This document shows, one piece after another, positions 1-9,291 of a DNA stretch of 64,000 bases. The position numbers and the translations under genes were made by a program. This DNA comes from Pedobacter sp. Leaf41 (lineage in GTDB: Bacteria > Bacteroidota > Bacteroidia > Sphingobacteriales > Sphingobacteriaceae): positions 187,373 through 251,372 of the forward strand of contig NZ_LMLE01000001.1 of assembly GCF_001422545.1 (NCBI RefSeq), given 5' to 3'. Numbering within the stretch: the first letter of the stretch is position 1; the number at the start of each line of letters is the position of its first letter. The notes under the pieces are model-generated. The model saw only the letters and a program-made list of their open reading frames with translations. It was not told the origin of the DNA and searched no databases.

Positions 1-200
1 CGACCTAATGAACGTGCTGCTTCGCAGAGCTCACGGTTATCATCCATGTTAAAAACCAGTTGTGTAATGCCATAACGGTCGCGGATATCAATAAAAGTCA
101 TGCCGCCCAAATCTCTCGATTTTTGTACCCAACCACACAGGGTAACACTTTCTCCTAAGTTATTGAGGGTAAGTGCACCACAAGTTACTGTTCTTAACAT
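1..200 (-). CDS. aspS: Aspartate--tRNA ligase, N-terminal part (cut by window edge)
   Basis: Charges tRNA-Asp in the cytoplasm. Only the first 66 codons are inside the window. They begin [12 protein letters not shown] and contain the OB-fold anticodon-binding domain signature [20 protein letters not shown], which is characteristic of bacterial AspRS. The ATG at 198-200 gives the usual short N-terminus before the OB fold. The gene runs off the left edge, so the catalytic domain cannot be judged. No obvious ribosome binding site precedes it, as is usual in Bacteroidota. Family assignment is firm from the N-terminal domain alone. Confidence 0.93.
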   Translation of the reverse strand, partial: MLRTVTCGALTLNNLGESVTLCGWVQKSRDLGGMTFIDIRDRYGITQLVFNMDDNRELCEAARSLG

Positions 201-354
201 ATATTGTAATCTAAATTAAGCGGCAAAAATACCAAATTTGTTTTAAAGTTTTTTAAAGAAGATGTACTTGATTTTTCGAACTGGTTAAATCATTCATAAA
301 TTACCGATACTGTTGAAAGCAATTGACATTGGCCTTTATGCAGGCAACTCATCT

Positions 355-559
355 AGGAAGATTGCCACAAATATTACCGATGAGAAATCGGAGAATATTT
401 TCGCAATGACGCCAAGTGCAATCAATTTAGTTCAAAAAATTCTCAACAAAACAAATCCAACTTATATGCCTGCCCAAATGCATTCATTTTAAATCCAGTC
501 ATTTTTATAACACACTCCGTCATTGCGAAAAACGATTCTTCATCGTGTTGTGGCAATCT
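355..559. repeat. Inverted pair of a dispersed intergenic repeat (left arm 355-411, right arm 518-559)
   Basis: The 399-base gap 201-599 has no gene I can support. It holds two facing copies of one motif. The left arm reads GGAAGATTGCCACA and ends TCGCAATGACG. The right arm begins CGTCATTGCGA and ends TGTGGCAATCT. Such 'cgtcattgcga...ggcaatct' elements are scattered in spacers of many Bacteroidota genomes (recalled, not searched). A run of eight G at 577-584, odd in this AT-rich DNA, follows the right arm. Confidence 0.6.
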
Positions 560-599
560 CATTGCAGCTATTCACTGGGGGGGGCGAAAAGGACATAAT

Positions 600-1004
600 T
601 TAATATTTCTCTTCCAAAACCACTTCAATAGACATTACCTTCCATTCGCCGCCTAAATTTCTCCATTGGTAAATTTCTTCCGTTTGTATGGTTTGCTTTT
701 TTGAAAAAACCAATAAGTTAGGTTTAACAATTACGGACTTCCGGGCAATTTTCTCCGTAAAAATTTCATTTTCTATAGATGATTTAATGCGGTAATGGCT
801 CGTTTCTATGCTTTTTGCTCGCCTAAAAAAACCTTGGATCTCCGCCTTATAATCACGAAGATTTAAAGTTTTATTATCCGATCCGGTAAATTGAAAAGAA
901 GGATCAAATACTTGGAAATAAGTATCGCCATCTTTTAACTGCATGGCCTGATCTGCTTGTTTATGTAAGGCATCAATCGCTGAAATAATTAAATCGGTTT
1001 CCAT
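600..1004 (-). CDS. NTF2-like (SnoaL/DUF4440-type) small protein
   Basis: A 134-residue soluble protein with no signal peptide. The pattern looks like the NTF2/SnoaL cone fold: an N-terminal helix (residues 1-25), a long central helix pair, then strands ending in the typical last-strand pattern WRNLGGEWKVMSIEV. Proteins of this fold act as small-molecule isomerases, as binding proteins or as unknown housekeeping factors. No catalytic residues are diagnostic here, so I assign no reaction. It stands alone on the minus strand, between the dispersed repeat and the receptor terminator. Coding is supported by the ATG start and uninterrupted frame, but the family call is from the pattern only. Confidence 0.6.
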   Translation of the reverse strand: METDLIISAIDALHKQADQAMQLKDGDTYFQVFDPSFQFTGSDNKTLNLRDYKAEIQGFFRRAKSIETSHYRIKSSIENEIFTEKIARKSVIVKPNLLVFSKKQTIQTEEIYQWRNLGGEWKVMSIEVVLEEKY

Positions 1005-1069
1005 GGCATGAAGTTAAAGGTTTGCTTTCTGTTTTCAAACATAAGATGAAAGCATAAAAGACATTCCAC

Positions 1070-1096
1070 AAAAAAAGCCACCAATATGTTGGTGGC
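1070..1096 (-). terminator. Rho-independent terminator of the receptor gene
   Basis: A perfect 8-bp stem, GCCACCAA/TTGGTGGC, with a 4-base loop lies at 1077-1096. On the minus strand it is followed by seven T (1070-1076). It sits 14 bases past the stop of the outer-membrane receptor gene. Confidence 0.85.
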
Positions 1097-1110
1097 CTAA
1101 TCATCTCAAA

Positions 1111-3552
1111 TTAATTTTTCATCCGGCCTTGTTCGGCTTCCAAACCTGTGCTTCGGTTACGGGCAGGTTTAATCTCATTTTTACCAAATCGGTAGGTAAA
1201 CGTTAAACTTACCGATTGTCTATCGTTCAGTCCGTAAAGAGTGTAATAAAGTCCTGGAAAGGCACTTCTGATATTATTAATCTGCGTATTGAAGATATCG
1301 TTAGCAGCTAGTTTTAAACTTGCTTTTTTCGCTAAAAATGTTTTGCTTATCCCTGCATCAAAGCCGTAACGTGTTCTTATTTCCATCACCCCAAAAGTAA
1401 CCGGACTATCATAGCTGAAATTAAGTTCGGCTGCTAAACCTGGCTGAATTTTAAAGCTGTGTTGCGATTTAAACTGGAAAGAAGTGCTCTTGTTATCCAG
1501 CGATTGGCCAGCAATGTCGGGCGTTTTAAACCTGATGTGAAACATGTTTAAATTATTATTGCTACTCCACCATTTAGTCAAATTTACAGGAGCATTTAAT
1601 ACCAATGAATATGCGTTTTGAGTGGCAATATTTTGGTTGGTTTGGTACAGCGCCTGCTTTTCATTGTCAGGAAGAATTACCTCTGTAATCACATCTGTAG
1701 TTTTACTATAATTCAATGTGGCCGAATACTTTTTCTTTAGCAAATACGTGAATTCAAAATTATTGGTGTACTGTGGATTCAAAAATGGGTTACCCTGACT
1801 ATAGGTGTATTGATCTAAAAAGTAAACAAAAGGATTCAAAGCATCGTAGCTTGGACGGTCGATTCTGCGACTGTAGGAAAGACTGATATCATTGTTCTTG
1901 TTCAATGTTTGGTTAATAAAAACACTTGGAAAAAAATCAAGATATTCGCGTTCTATAATCTTATTCGTCGTAATTGAATTTCCTTTCGAACTGGTTTGTT
2001 CTGCCCTCACCCCCAGTTGAATACTGGTTTTTTTGAATTGTTTATTAAAATTAACGTAAGCTGCATTCACATTTTCATCGTATACAAATTGGTTGCTAAG
2101 CAAAGCATTGTTTTGCCAATTGTTGTTTAAAAATTGCTCAGCAATTAAATTGTTATCAGTAGTTACCCAACTGCTTTTTAAACCCGCTTCTAACTTCATT
2201 TGTTTTTTCAAAGGCAGTGCGTAGTCAACCTTGAAAGCCTTAATATTGATAACCGATGGCGTGATGTTTCTGGTAACTACCGTTGGCCTGATCAGGCTAC
2301 CGTTATTAAAAAAGTAGTCGCTTACATAATCTGCATCATCATTTCCTTTATATCTTCCATAATCCAAATCAATCGTAATTTCTTGCCCTGCGGTATCAAG
2401 AACAGATTTGTAGTTTAAATTGTAGGATAGGTTGTTGTACTTATTTCTAATCACATTATTGGCTAAAACGGAAGAATCTTGTTGAGTAAATGTACCACCA
2501 ATTCGGGTTGCATTAACTGAGTTTTCAATATTACTTCCTTCGTAACCTGTTACCAAAACACCAAGCGTATTATTTTTATTGATGAAATAATCTGCGCCAA
2601 CTTTAAAATTCTGTCCATGATTTTTTTTGCTAAAATCACTGCGTTGAGAGAAGTAACGGTTGCTGGGCGAAACGTTTGCAATCCTGTCTATTTCCATAAA
2701 AGTCTCTCGGTCTCTCTGGTTATAGTTATAGTTTCCAAACAGATTTAATGATTTCGTACGATGATTTAAGCTGCCACCTGCGCTAGATCTAAATTTTTTA
2801 CCCCTGCCCAAAGCCCCGGTTACACTTCCGTTTGTTCCGCCCCCTTTATTTTTTTTGGTTTTAATATTGATAATTCCGGAGTTACCGGCAGCATCATATT
2901 TCGCTGATGGATTCGTAATTAATTCGATAGTTTCTATTTCCGAACTTTGCATTCCTCTCAACAAATTAGCTACATCGCCGCTACTCATGTAAGTCTGTTT
3001 CCCATCTATTTGAATCAGTACGCCTTGTTTACCTTGCATCGAAATGTTGTCGTTCTGATCTACATTTACCCCAGGCGCTTTCTGTAATAATTCGAGTGCG
3101 GTAGAACCAGACGCGATAGAACTGCTGGCCACATTCATTACCGTTCTATCCATTTTGCGTTCTACTAGTGGAACGTTCGCTGCAACGGTTACTTCTTTTA
3201 AATTTTGAGTGGTAGATGCCAGTTGAACGGTGCCAAAATCAATTTGTTGATCATCGCCCAGCGTTTCTACTTTACTTTTATAAACTTTGTAACCCATATT
3301 ACTGGCTTTGTAAAAGTAATTTCCCTTGGTTGAAACCGAGAAACCGAAACTGCCATTTTGATCTGTCAAGGCAGTTTTTACAATGCTCGAATCAGTTGCT
3401 TTGTAAAGAACAACAGTTACGAAGTCAGCGGGCTTTTTTGTTTCATCTACAATTTTTCCTGTAATATTAAATTTCGTATCGGTTTGCGCATTAACAGATA
3501 ACGCTGAAAACGCAGCGAAAATGAGGAATGATATTTTGTAAAAAAGTTTCAT
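1111..3552 (-). CDS. Outer-membrane beta-barrel receptor (TonB-dependent receptor-like, OMP_b-brl_3 type)
   Basis: An outer-membrane protein of about 813 residues. The order is signal peptide (MKLFYKISFLIFAAFSALSVNAQ), a carboxypeptidase-regulatory-like beta domain (about residues 27-110: FNITGKIVDETKKPADFVTV), a TonB plug-like domain (GVNVDQNDNISMQGKQGVLIQIDG, split here over about residues 155-190) and a long beta-barrel with many aromatic-ended strands. A longer reading frame opens at 3615, but the ATG at 3552 begins exactly at the signal peptide and is preferred. The family usually transports or senses unknown ligands. No SusD-like partner or sigma/anti-sigma pair is adjacent, so no substrate can be proposed. 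It is followed by its own terminator. Confidence 0.88.
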   Translation of the reverse strand: MKLFYKISFLIFAAFSALSVNAQTDTKFNITGKIVDETKKPADFVTVVLYKATDSSIVKTALTDQNGSFGFSVSTKGNYFYKASNMGYKVYKSKVETLGDDQQIDFGTVQLASTTQNLKEVTVAANVPLVERKMDRTVMNVASSSIASGSTALELLQKAPGVNVDQNDNISMQGKQGVLIQIDGKQTYMSSGDVANLLRGMQSSEIETIELITNPSAKYDAAGNSGIINIKTKKNKGGGTNGSVTGALGRGKKFRSSAGGSLNHRTKSLNLFGNYNYNQRDRETFMEIDRIANVSPSNRYFSQRSDFSKKNHGQNFKVGADYFINKNNTLGVLVTGYEGSNIENSVNATRIGGTFTQQDSSVLANNVIRNKYNNLSYNLNYKSVLDTAGQEITIDLDYGRYKGNDDADYVSDYFFNNGSLIRPTVVTRNITPSVINIKAFKVDYALPLKKQMKLEAGLKSSWVTTDNNLIAEQFLNNNWQNNALLSNQFVYDENVNAAYVNFNKQFKKTSIQLGVRAEQTSSKGNSITTNKIIEREYLDFFPSVFINQTLNKNNDISLSYSRRIDRPSYDALNPFVYFLDQYTYSQGNPFLNPQYTNNFEFTYLLKKKYSATLNYSKTTDVITEVILPDNEKQALYQTNQNIATQNAYSLVLNAPVNLTKWWSSNNNLNMFHIRFKTPDIAGQSLDNKSTSFQFKSQHSFKIQPGLAAELNFSYDSPVTFGVMEIRTRYGFDAGISKTFLAKKASLKLAANDIFNTQINNIRSAFPGLYYTLYGLNDRQSVSLTFTYRFGKNEIKPARNRSTGLEAEQGRMKN

Positions 3553-3908
3553 TTTTATGGTATTAGTTTTTAAAAAATCAGGACAATGAAATTCCACGCG
3601 ACTGGTTAGACGCACTTTTATTTTGCCTTATTATTTAAAGTTTAGCTTGGGAAACGAACGGTTTCCGTTGTTTAGTTATCAGTAAGACGATGGTTTTTAA
3701 GAAAGGTTACAGGAGGAAGAAAAAAAGTGGGAATGAAGTATTTCTGTTGACCATTTAATTTTAGAAAGTCAAAGGCAGAATTAGGTGGCATCTGTAGCCC
3801 TGCCATCCACTACAATCTTTTAAATTGATTGTTTACTGGAACCGAAAGTGAATTTAATTTAAAAGGATTTTCGTTTCTGTCAGGCTTAATGAACGAAGGG
3901 CCGTGCAT
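3553..3908. other. Spacer upstream of the receptor gene; no gene supported
   Basis: The spacer holds the leader of the receptor gene. A small inverted repeat, GGAAAC/GTTTCC with a 5-base loop, lies at 3650-3666 and could be an operator or leader hairpin. I see no TAnnTTTG -7 box on the minus strand. The short frames in this stretch have no recognisable product. Confidence 0.4.
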
Positions 3909-3950
3909 AAAAAAAACCGCAGATGAACAGAAAAATCTGCAAATCTGCGG
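3909..3950 (-). terminator. Terminator of the M49 peptidase gene, built from a CCGCAGAT palindrome
   Basis: Arms CCGCAGAT (3917-3924) and ATCTGCGG (3943-3950) pair. On the minus strand the stem is followed by eight T. The inner sequence repeats the ATCTGC core, so alternative pairings exist. It lies 22 bases past the stop at 3973. Confidence 0.75.
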
Positions 3951-3972
3951 CTCCGACTTTAAAAATGAATTT

Positions 3973-5652
3973 TTATTTTACACCCAACACATCTACGCCC
4001 TGTTCAAAAACAACATCAACAGGGATGTTTTTTCTGGTTAAGCGATCTAAATCTTTTTGCAATTCTGAGGAAATTACAGCTTTTTCCTTTTGCGCTTTTT
4101 CAACAGCAACTTTATCTCCATTACCCTGCAAAGTAACAATGAATGCACTTAATTCATTCATAGCGGTAGCAAATTTTTCGTAGTTAACTTTATATGTTCC
4201 TTTATCAGTACGCTCAAAAGCACCCTTTTCCTTAAAGTAATTGAAACATTGCATATTGGCTTTTCCGTGTGCTTCGGATACGCCAAACCTTACTGATCTT
4301 AAAATTCCAGCCATAAAGGTGGTGTAGTAATCTTTAATATCGCCAGATAACTCACCTTTCTTTAATAAACCTGTTACCATGTATAAACCTAAAACATCGG
4401 CTTTGCCTTCTTCAAGCCAGCTATATTGCTCTTTCAGCGCTTCACGAACAAATCCTTTTCCAGTAACCGTTTTTTTAATACCTAAACCATGGGCTACCTC
4501 GTGAAACATGACGTTGGCGAAAAAAGCATCAAACTTGATATATTTTTGCTGGTCAGCATCAATTAATTCTTTAGAGATAGGAACAAGGATCTTATCGAAT
4601 TTAGCTTGCATGGCATTTTTCAATTGTGATCTGCGTGTGCCTTTTTCCTGCTGAATTTTTTCATCATTAGGTAGATTTACAGCAATGGTTTTCGAACCGG
4701 CATTACAGTCTCCTGCGTAATAAACCACATCATATGCATTCAATTCTGAGTCTGTTCCTGGCGTTTCCGTTTTATATTTGGCTGCAACCGGTAGGTTTTT
4801 TTGGAGTTCAGGAAGCATTTTTACATACTTAGCTAAGCGCTTGCTCCACTCTTTGTCTTTAATTAAAACATAAGCTTCGTAGCTGGTGCGGGCATTAAAA
4901 AGTTTATCCTCATAATTTTCAATCGGGCCGATAATGATGTCAAGGCCATTCGTTTTCATATCTAACCATGCATAATCGCTGGCGGTGAAATTGTCAGTGA
5001 CTAAAGCATCAGCCCGTAAGTTCAAATACTTTTTCAGCCCTGCATCTTCGGCAATTAAAGCAGCTTGTTTTAAAAGCGAACTTGCCTTCTGCAATTCGGC
5101 AGCAAATAAAACATGATAAGGAACAGTGGTCAGTTTACCTGCAGTATCTTTTTGGATAACCGAATACGCACCATATTTATCTTTCAAGTCAGATTTCTCA
5201 ATTTCTTCTTTAGTGATTCCGTAAGGATAAAAAGAAGCACCTTCTGGCTTGGCACCAACACCAGCAACAAAAGGTTTTTCATTGTTCAACCTATCCCACG
5301 GGCCATAATTAATGTTTACAAATTCCCTGATTTTTTCGTCCTTAATTGTGGCCATCAAACTGTCGCGTTGCGGATAGGCTTGCTTCCAGTACAAGTCGTC
5401 CATAATTTCTGCCGCCTGAATAAGCAAAGGCAAAATTTTTCGATCGTTAACGCTTAAATCATTAATGTTACTTGTTAGCTTAACGCGTTCGTAAATTGGA
5501 AGTCTTTGCGCTACATATTCATTTAAGCTATCTCTTTCTACCACGATACCATTATCGGTATTGCTTTTGGTGTCACCAGTGCAACCCGACAGAAACAATG
5601 TTCCAGTAATTGCAAGCGAAAAGTATATGGTAGATTTGTATAATTTGTTCAT
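3973..5652 (-). CDS. Peptidase family M49-like (dipeptidyl-peptidase III family) lipoprotein
   Basis: A 559-residue probable zinc exopeptidase or related hydrolase anchored as a lipoprotein: the N-terminus carries the lipobox LSGC with Cys24. The metal site is visible as HEVAH at 384-388 and EEGKAD at 414-419, which corresponds to the second M49 motif EExxAD/E. Canonical eukaryotic DPP III has a six-residue HExxGH motif. This protein has the five-residue HExxH followed by Gly, and is shorter than the about 700-residue eukaryotic enzymes. I know the shorter form from Bacteroidota annotations. Substrate is unknown. It is monocistronic, with its own terminator, and faces the divergent amidase gene. 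Confidence 0.8.
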   Translation of the reverse strand: MNKLYKSTIYFSLAITGTLFLSGCTGDTKSNTDNGIVVERDSLNEYVAQRLPIYERVKLTSNINDLSVNDRKILPLLIQAAEIMDDLYWKQAYPQRDSLMATIKDEKIREFVNINYGPWDRLNNEKPFVAGVGAKPEGASFYPYGITKEEIEKSDLKDKYGAYSVIQKDTAGKLTTVPYHVLFAAELQKASSLLKQAALIAEDAGLKKYLNLRADALVTDNFTASDYAWLDMKTNGLDIIIGPIENYEDKLFNARTSYEAYVLIKDKEWSKRLAKYVKMLPELQKNLPVAAKYKTETPGTDSELNAYDVVYYAGDCNAGSKTIAVNLPNDEKIQQEKGTRRSQLKNAMQAKFDKILVPISKELIDADQQKYIKFDAFFANVMFHEVAHGLGIKKTVTGKGFVREALKEQYSWLEEGKADVLGLYMVTGLLKKGELSGDIKDYYTTFMAGILRSVRFGVSEAHGKANMQCFNYFKEKGAFERTDKGTYKVNYEKFATAMNELSAFIVTLQGNGDKVAVEKAQKEKAVISSELQKDLDRLTRKNIPVDVVFEQGVDVLGVK

Positions 5653-5704
5653 ATTTAATAGATATGGTTGCTAAATTAGTAAAATTTAAAACCATTGTAT
5701 AAAG

Positions 5705-5738
5705 TTTGATGCATTGGAGATAGTTTCGCATAACTTTG
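5705..5738 (+). promoter_or_regulatory. Bacteroidota-type promoter for the amidase gene
   Basis: TTTG at 5705-5708, a 22-base spacer, then a perfect -7 box TAACTTTG at 5731-5738. This places a start site near 5745, about 20 bases before the ATG. The spacer is slightly longer than the usual 19-21. Confidence 0.6.
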
Positions 5739-5765
5739 TAACTTCAACAATCAACAAATCAAAAC

Positions 5766-6602
5766 ATGTCATCATTTAATTTCCCTAAATATTCGCCAGT
5801 TTTAGTTACGACACTTATAGTTTTACTTTATTCGTGTGGATCTAATAAATATGCAGCAACCGAAAAAGTTTATAAAACGAAAGCCAAAGATTTCTCGAAA
5901 ATTATCAGCAGCACGCCACCCGCAGGGCAACTTTACGATTCTTTAAGTACAGCAAATCAAACCTGGGTTGGTTCTGTAAACTTTGGCATACGCAAACCTA
6001 ATTTTGTAGTTATCCATCACACGGCTCAAGATAGTTTAAACCAAACCATCAAAACCTTCCACTCTACCAGGGCAGGAACAAGCGCTCACTATGTAATCAG
6101 TAGAGACGGGAAAGTTGTACATATGGTTAATGATTATCTTCGTGCAAACCATGCGGGCGTAAGCAAATGGGGTAAGGATACGGATTTGAATTCTTCATCC
6201 ATCGGTATTGAATTAGATAATAACGGTATTGGCGATGTTTGGCAAGATGCACAAATCAACAGCTTGCTTAAATTGCTGGCAACCTTGAAGAAAACCTATA
6301 ATATTCCAACAGCGAACTTCATCGGCCATGCCGATATTGCACCTGGCCGTAAAAATGATCCAAAAAATTTCCCCTGGAAAAAGCTAGCGGATAAAGGATT
6401 TGGCTTTTGGTATGATGATGTACTGAAGAATCCACCGGCCGATTTCGATACCGAAAAAGCGCTAAAATACATCGGTTACAATACGGCAAACTTACCGGCT
6501 GCAATCGAAGCCTTTAAAATCCATTTCATACAAACTGATATCACTAAAACTTTAACACCAGTAGATATTTTGGTACTGTACAATGTTTATACAAAGTATT
6601 AA
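5766..6602 (+). CDS. N-acetylmuramoyl-L-alanine amidase (Amidase_2) lipoprotein
   Basis: A peptidoglycan amidase of 278 residues that should cut the MurNAc-L-Ala bond, probably of cell-wall fragments, at the outer membrane. The N-terminus ends in a lipobox (LYSC, about residue 24). The Amidase_2 fold follows with zinc ligands and surrounding motifs: FVVIHHTAQD (first His), ANHAGVSKW in the middle, and IGHADIAPGRKNDPKNFPW with the last His and the following Asp. The arrangement resembles AmiD-type enzymes, which also are lipoproteins. It is transcribed alone from a recognisable promoter and diverges from the M49 gene. Assignment is firm; physiological role in recycling is inference. Confidence 0.9.
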   Translation: MSSFNFPKYSPVLVTTLIVLLYSCGSNKYAATEKVYKTKAKDFSKIISSTPPAGQLYDSLSTANQTWVGSVNFGIRKPNFVVIHHTAQDSLNQTIKTFHSTRAGTSAHYVISRDGKVVHMVNDYLRANHAGVSKWGKDTDLNSSSIGIELDNNGIGDVWQDAQINSLLKLLATLKKTYNIPTANFIGHADIAPGRKNDPKNFPWKKLADKGFGFWYDDVLKNPPADFDTEKALKYIGYNTANLPAAIEAFKIHFIQTDITKTLTPVDILVLYNVYTKY

Positions 6603-6723
6603 GATAGTTAGCTAAAATATAAGTTGCTGGTATCAGCAGCTTTATTCATTTAAACTTTACAGAGGAACTCAATAGCGTTTTATTTCTGCGCTTCTTTTGA
6701 AATTCTCGATTGCAATAAGCATA

Positions 6724-6756
6724 AAAAAACACGGATGAATCTGTGCTCATCCGTGT
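6724..6756 (-). terminator. Terminator of glnS
   Basis: Perfect 10-bp arms ACACGGATGA and TCATCCGTGT lie at 6729-6738 and 6747-6756. On the minus strand they are followed by a T-run. The element lies between the convergent amidase and glnS genes and may also stop read-through from the plus strand. Confidence 0.8.
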
Positions 6757-6782
6757 TTATGTATGGTTAAAAAAAGCGTTGA

Positions 6783-8438
6783 TTAATTGGGCTTCTTAAA
6801 AGTATCCTTTAGTGTCACCGTTCTATTGAAAACCAATTGATTAGCGGTTGAATCTTTATCCAGGCAGAAATATCCTTTACGAATAAACTGATAACGGCTA
6901 TCTAAATCGGCATCAGCCAGAGCTGGCTCGATATAAGCATTCGGTAACACCGTTAAACTTTCCGGGTTTAAATAGTCCTTAAAATCACCTTCTTCTGCAT
7001 CTGGGGTTTCGGAGGTGAACAATCGGTCGTACAAACGAATCTCTGCAGTTTTCGCATGTTGTGCACTCACCCAATGGATCGTTCCTTTTACGTTAATTCC
7101 ACTGGTATCATTTCCACTTTTCGATTCAGGAATATAAGTACAATGGATTTCCGTTACATTTCCATTTTCATCTTTCACAAAATCTTCGCACTTCACAATG
7201 TAAGCGAACTTTAAACGAACCATTGCTCCAGGTGCCAAACGGAACCATTTCTTCGCCGGAACTTCCATAAAATCTTCACGCTCAATCCAAAGCTCATTAC
7301 TAAACGGAATCACACGTGTACCGCCGTGATCTTCAGCTTCCGGATTGTTCTCGCCGATTAAATCTTCAGTACCCTTTTCATAATTGGTAATGATTAATTT
7401 AATAGGATCTAAAACAGCCATCACTCGATTAGCAGTTTTATTTAAATCCTCACGGATACAAAACTCTAACAAGCTCAGCTCAATTAAATTCTCACGTTTC
7501 GCAATACCAATACGTTCGCAAAATTCACGCACACTTTTTGGTGTAAAACCTCTTCTGCGTAAACCGGAAATAGTAGGCATGCGGGGGTCGTCCCATCCAC
7601 TAACCAAATTTTCATTAACCAGTTGCAGCAGCTTGCGTTTACTCATTACTGTGGAAGTAAGGTTTAAACGGGCAAATTCATATTGCTTAGATGGAAATAT
7701 TTCTAACTGTTCTATAAACCAATCGTATAATTCGCGGTGCGAAACATACTCCAAGGTACAAATGGAATGGGTAATGTTTTCTATACTGTCGCTCTGTCCA
7801 TGCGCAAAATCATACATAGGGTAAATGCACCATTTGTTGCCCGTGCGGTGATGCTCCGCGTGTTTAATGCGGTAAACAATTGGGTCACGCATTAACATAT
7901 TCGGACTAGCCATATCGATTTTCGCCCTCAGGGTGTAAGCACCGTCTGGAAATTCGCCGCTTTTCATTCTTCCGAAGATATCAAGGTTTTCGGCTATGCT
8001 TCTGTTGCGATAAGGGCTATCTTGGCCAGGTTCTGTAGGTGTGCCTTTTAAAGCGGCAATCTCATCTGCCGTACTTTCATCAACATAAGCTAAACCTTTT
8101 TCGATAAGCTTAACTGCAAATGAGTATAGTTGATCAAAATAATCTGAAGCGTATAATTCGTTTTTCCAATTAAAACCCAGCCATTTAATGTCTTCTTGCT
8201 GGCTGTTTACGTATTCCGTTTTTTCCGTAACCGGATTGGTATCATCAAAACGAAGGTTGGTGTAACCGCCGTATTTTTGTGTTAGTCCGAAGTTTAAGCA
8301 TATCGCTTTGGCATGGCCAATGTGTAAGTATCCATTCGGTTCTGGCGGAAAACGCGTAACCAATGTTTTATACTTGCCACTATTCAAGTCGTTCTCAACA
8401 ATTTCTTCAATAAAGTTCAATGACTTCTCTTCACTCAT
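6783..8438 (-). CDS. glnS: Glutamine--tRNA ligase
   Basis: Class Ic synthetase of 551 residues, the usual bacterial GlnRS length. The catalytic HIGH motif is at 39-42 within [15 protein letters not shown]. The second signature is VMSKRKL around 265-270 (KMSKS equivalent). The C-terminal half has the two beta-barrel anticodon-binding domains typical of GlnRS (for example [18 protein letters not shown]). Presence of GlnRS means direct charging of tRNA-Gln. The gene is alone, with a terminator 27 bases past the stop and a -7 box 23 bases before the ATG. Confidence 0.96.
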   Translation of the reverse strand: MSEEKSLNFIEEIVENDLNSGKYKTLVTRFPPEPNGYLHIGHAKAICLNFGLTQKYGGYTNLRFDDTNPVTEKTEYVNSQQEDIKWLGFNWKNELYASDYFDQLYSFAVKLIEKGLAYVDESTADEIAALKGTPTEPGQDSPYRNRSIAENLDIFGRMKSGEFPDGAYTLRAKIDMASPNMLMRDPIVYRIKHAEHHRTGNKWCIYPMYDFAHGQSDSIENITHSICTLEYVSHRELYDWFIEQLEIFPSKQYEFARLNLTSTVMSKRKLLQLVNENLVSGWDDPRMPTISGLRRRGFTPKSVREFCERIGIAKRENLIELSLLEFCIREDLNKTANRVMAVLDPIKLIITNYEKGTEDLIGENNPEAEDHGGTRVIPFSNELWIEREDFMEVPAKKWFRLAPGAMVRLKFAYIVKCEDFVKDENGNVTEIHCTYIPESKSGNDTSGINVKGTIHWVSAQHAKTAEIRLYDRLFTSETPDAEEGDFKDYLNPESLTVLPNAYIEPALADADLDSRYQFIRKGYFCLDKDSTANQLVFNRTVTLKDTFKKPN

Positions 8439-8460
8439 AAAAACCTGTAAATTAGGAATG

Positions 8461-8468
8461 CAAATGTA
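8461..8468 (-). promoter_or_regulatory. Candidate -7 box for glnS
   Basis: On the minus strand this reads TACATTTG, a perfect TAnnTTTG match, ending 22 bases before the glnS ATG. I see no good TTTG element 19-21 bases further upstream, so this is only a candidate. Confidence 0.4.
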
Positions 8469-8570
8469 AAAAGATTGAGCGGAATTAGGTAATGATTAAA
8501 AAATAGATTAGGGGAAATTGGAGAATAGGGAATTGTATTGAGCAGTAGCTTAGAGAATAGGAAATTGAAA

Positions 8571-8766
8571 ATAGGTTGGGCACTCGTTTCTATTTCTTAT
8601 TTGATTTGATTGAGGTTAGGTATTAGGAATTGGAAATATGTTGGGTGCTTGTTTCTGTTTCGTATTTGATTGGAATAAAGTAGGAGAAAAGGAAATGGGA
8701 AATAGGTTAGGGCGCTTGTTTCTATTTCTTATTTGATTTGATTGAGGTTGAAATTGGAAATAGGTG
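8571..8766. repeat. Three imperfect tandem copies of a roughly 65-base unit
   Basis: Copies lie at about 8571-8639, 8635-8705 and 8700-8766. Each carries the core GTTTCTATTTCTTATTTGAT (copy 2 with two changes: GTTTCTGTTTCGTATTTGAT) and each is bounded by GGAAAT(A)GGTT-like sequence. The complementary tract CTACTTCCCATTTCCC follows at 8782. This fills most of the 431-base gap 8439-8869. A 63-codon frame on the minus strand is made entirely of this repeat and is not a gene. Confidence 0.7.
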
Positions 8767-8869
8767 GCCTTATGCCTCTCACCTACTTCCCATTTCCCAT
8801 TCCCCATTTCCCTAAACCCTATTTCCGTAAAAGAAAATTCAATACATTTACCTCAACTTAATATTCATT

Positions 8870-9289
8870 ATGAGCAAAGTATTAAACCGACCTATACGCG
8901 TTCTGGTTGCCAAAGTAGGCCTTGATGGTCATGACAGAGGGGCTAAAGTGATCGCTACTTCACTTCGTGATGCAGGTATGGAAGTGATTTATACCGGCCT
9001 GCGCCAGACGCCAGAAATGGTGGTAAATACGGCTTTGCAGGAAGATGTTGATGCCATTGGAATTTCCATCCTATCTGGAGCCCACATGACGGTTTTTCCA
9101 AAAATTATTCATTTTATGAAAAAAAAACAACTTGATGATGTATTATTAACTGGAGGAGGAATTATTCCGGAAGGTGACCGAAAAAAACTTGCTGAGTTGG
9201 GTGTTGGAGAATTATTTCCTCCTGGAACAACTATGGCAAGCATTGTAGAGTATATTAAAAATTGGGTTATAGAAAATAGAAATTTTTAG
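8870..9289 (+). CDS. Cobalamin-binding domain protein (methylmalonyl-CoA mutase small-domain type)
   Basis: A stand-alone B12-binding domain of 139 residues, as in the C-terminal domain of methylmalonyl-CoA mutase. The axial-ligand motif DxHxxG is present as DGHDRG at 19-24, with His21 as the expected cobalt ligand. The motifs SILSGAHM (around 66-73) and [11 protein letters not shown] follow as in mutase domains. The catalytic (TIM-barrel) subunit is not in this window, so the partner must be elsewhere. Its stop is 2 bases before the enoyl-CoA hydratase start, so the two genes are surely co-transcribed. This suggests acyl-CoA metabolism, perhaps propionate or branched-chain carbon. The exact mutase is not determinable. 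Confidence 0.88.
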   Translation: MSKVLNRPIRVLVAKVGLDGHDRGAKVIATSLRDAGMEVIYTGLRQTPEMVVNTALQEDVDAIGISILSGAHMTVFPKIIHFMKKKQLDDVLLTGGGIIPEGDRKKLAELGVGELFPPGTTMASIVEYIKNWVIENRNF

Positions 9290-9291
9290 TT

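Noticed and set aside
8616..8807. Minus-strand frame of 63 codons
   Set aside because: It is made entirely of the three tandem repeat units and has no recognisable product.
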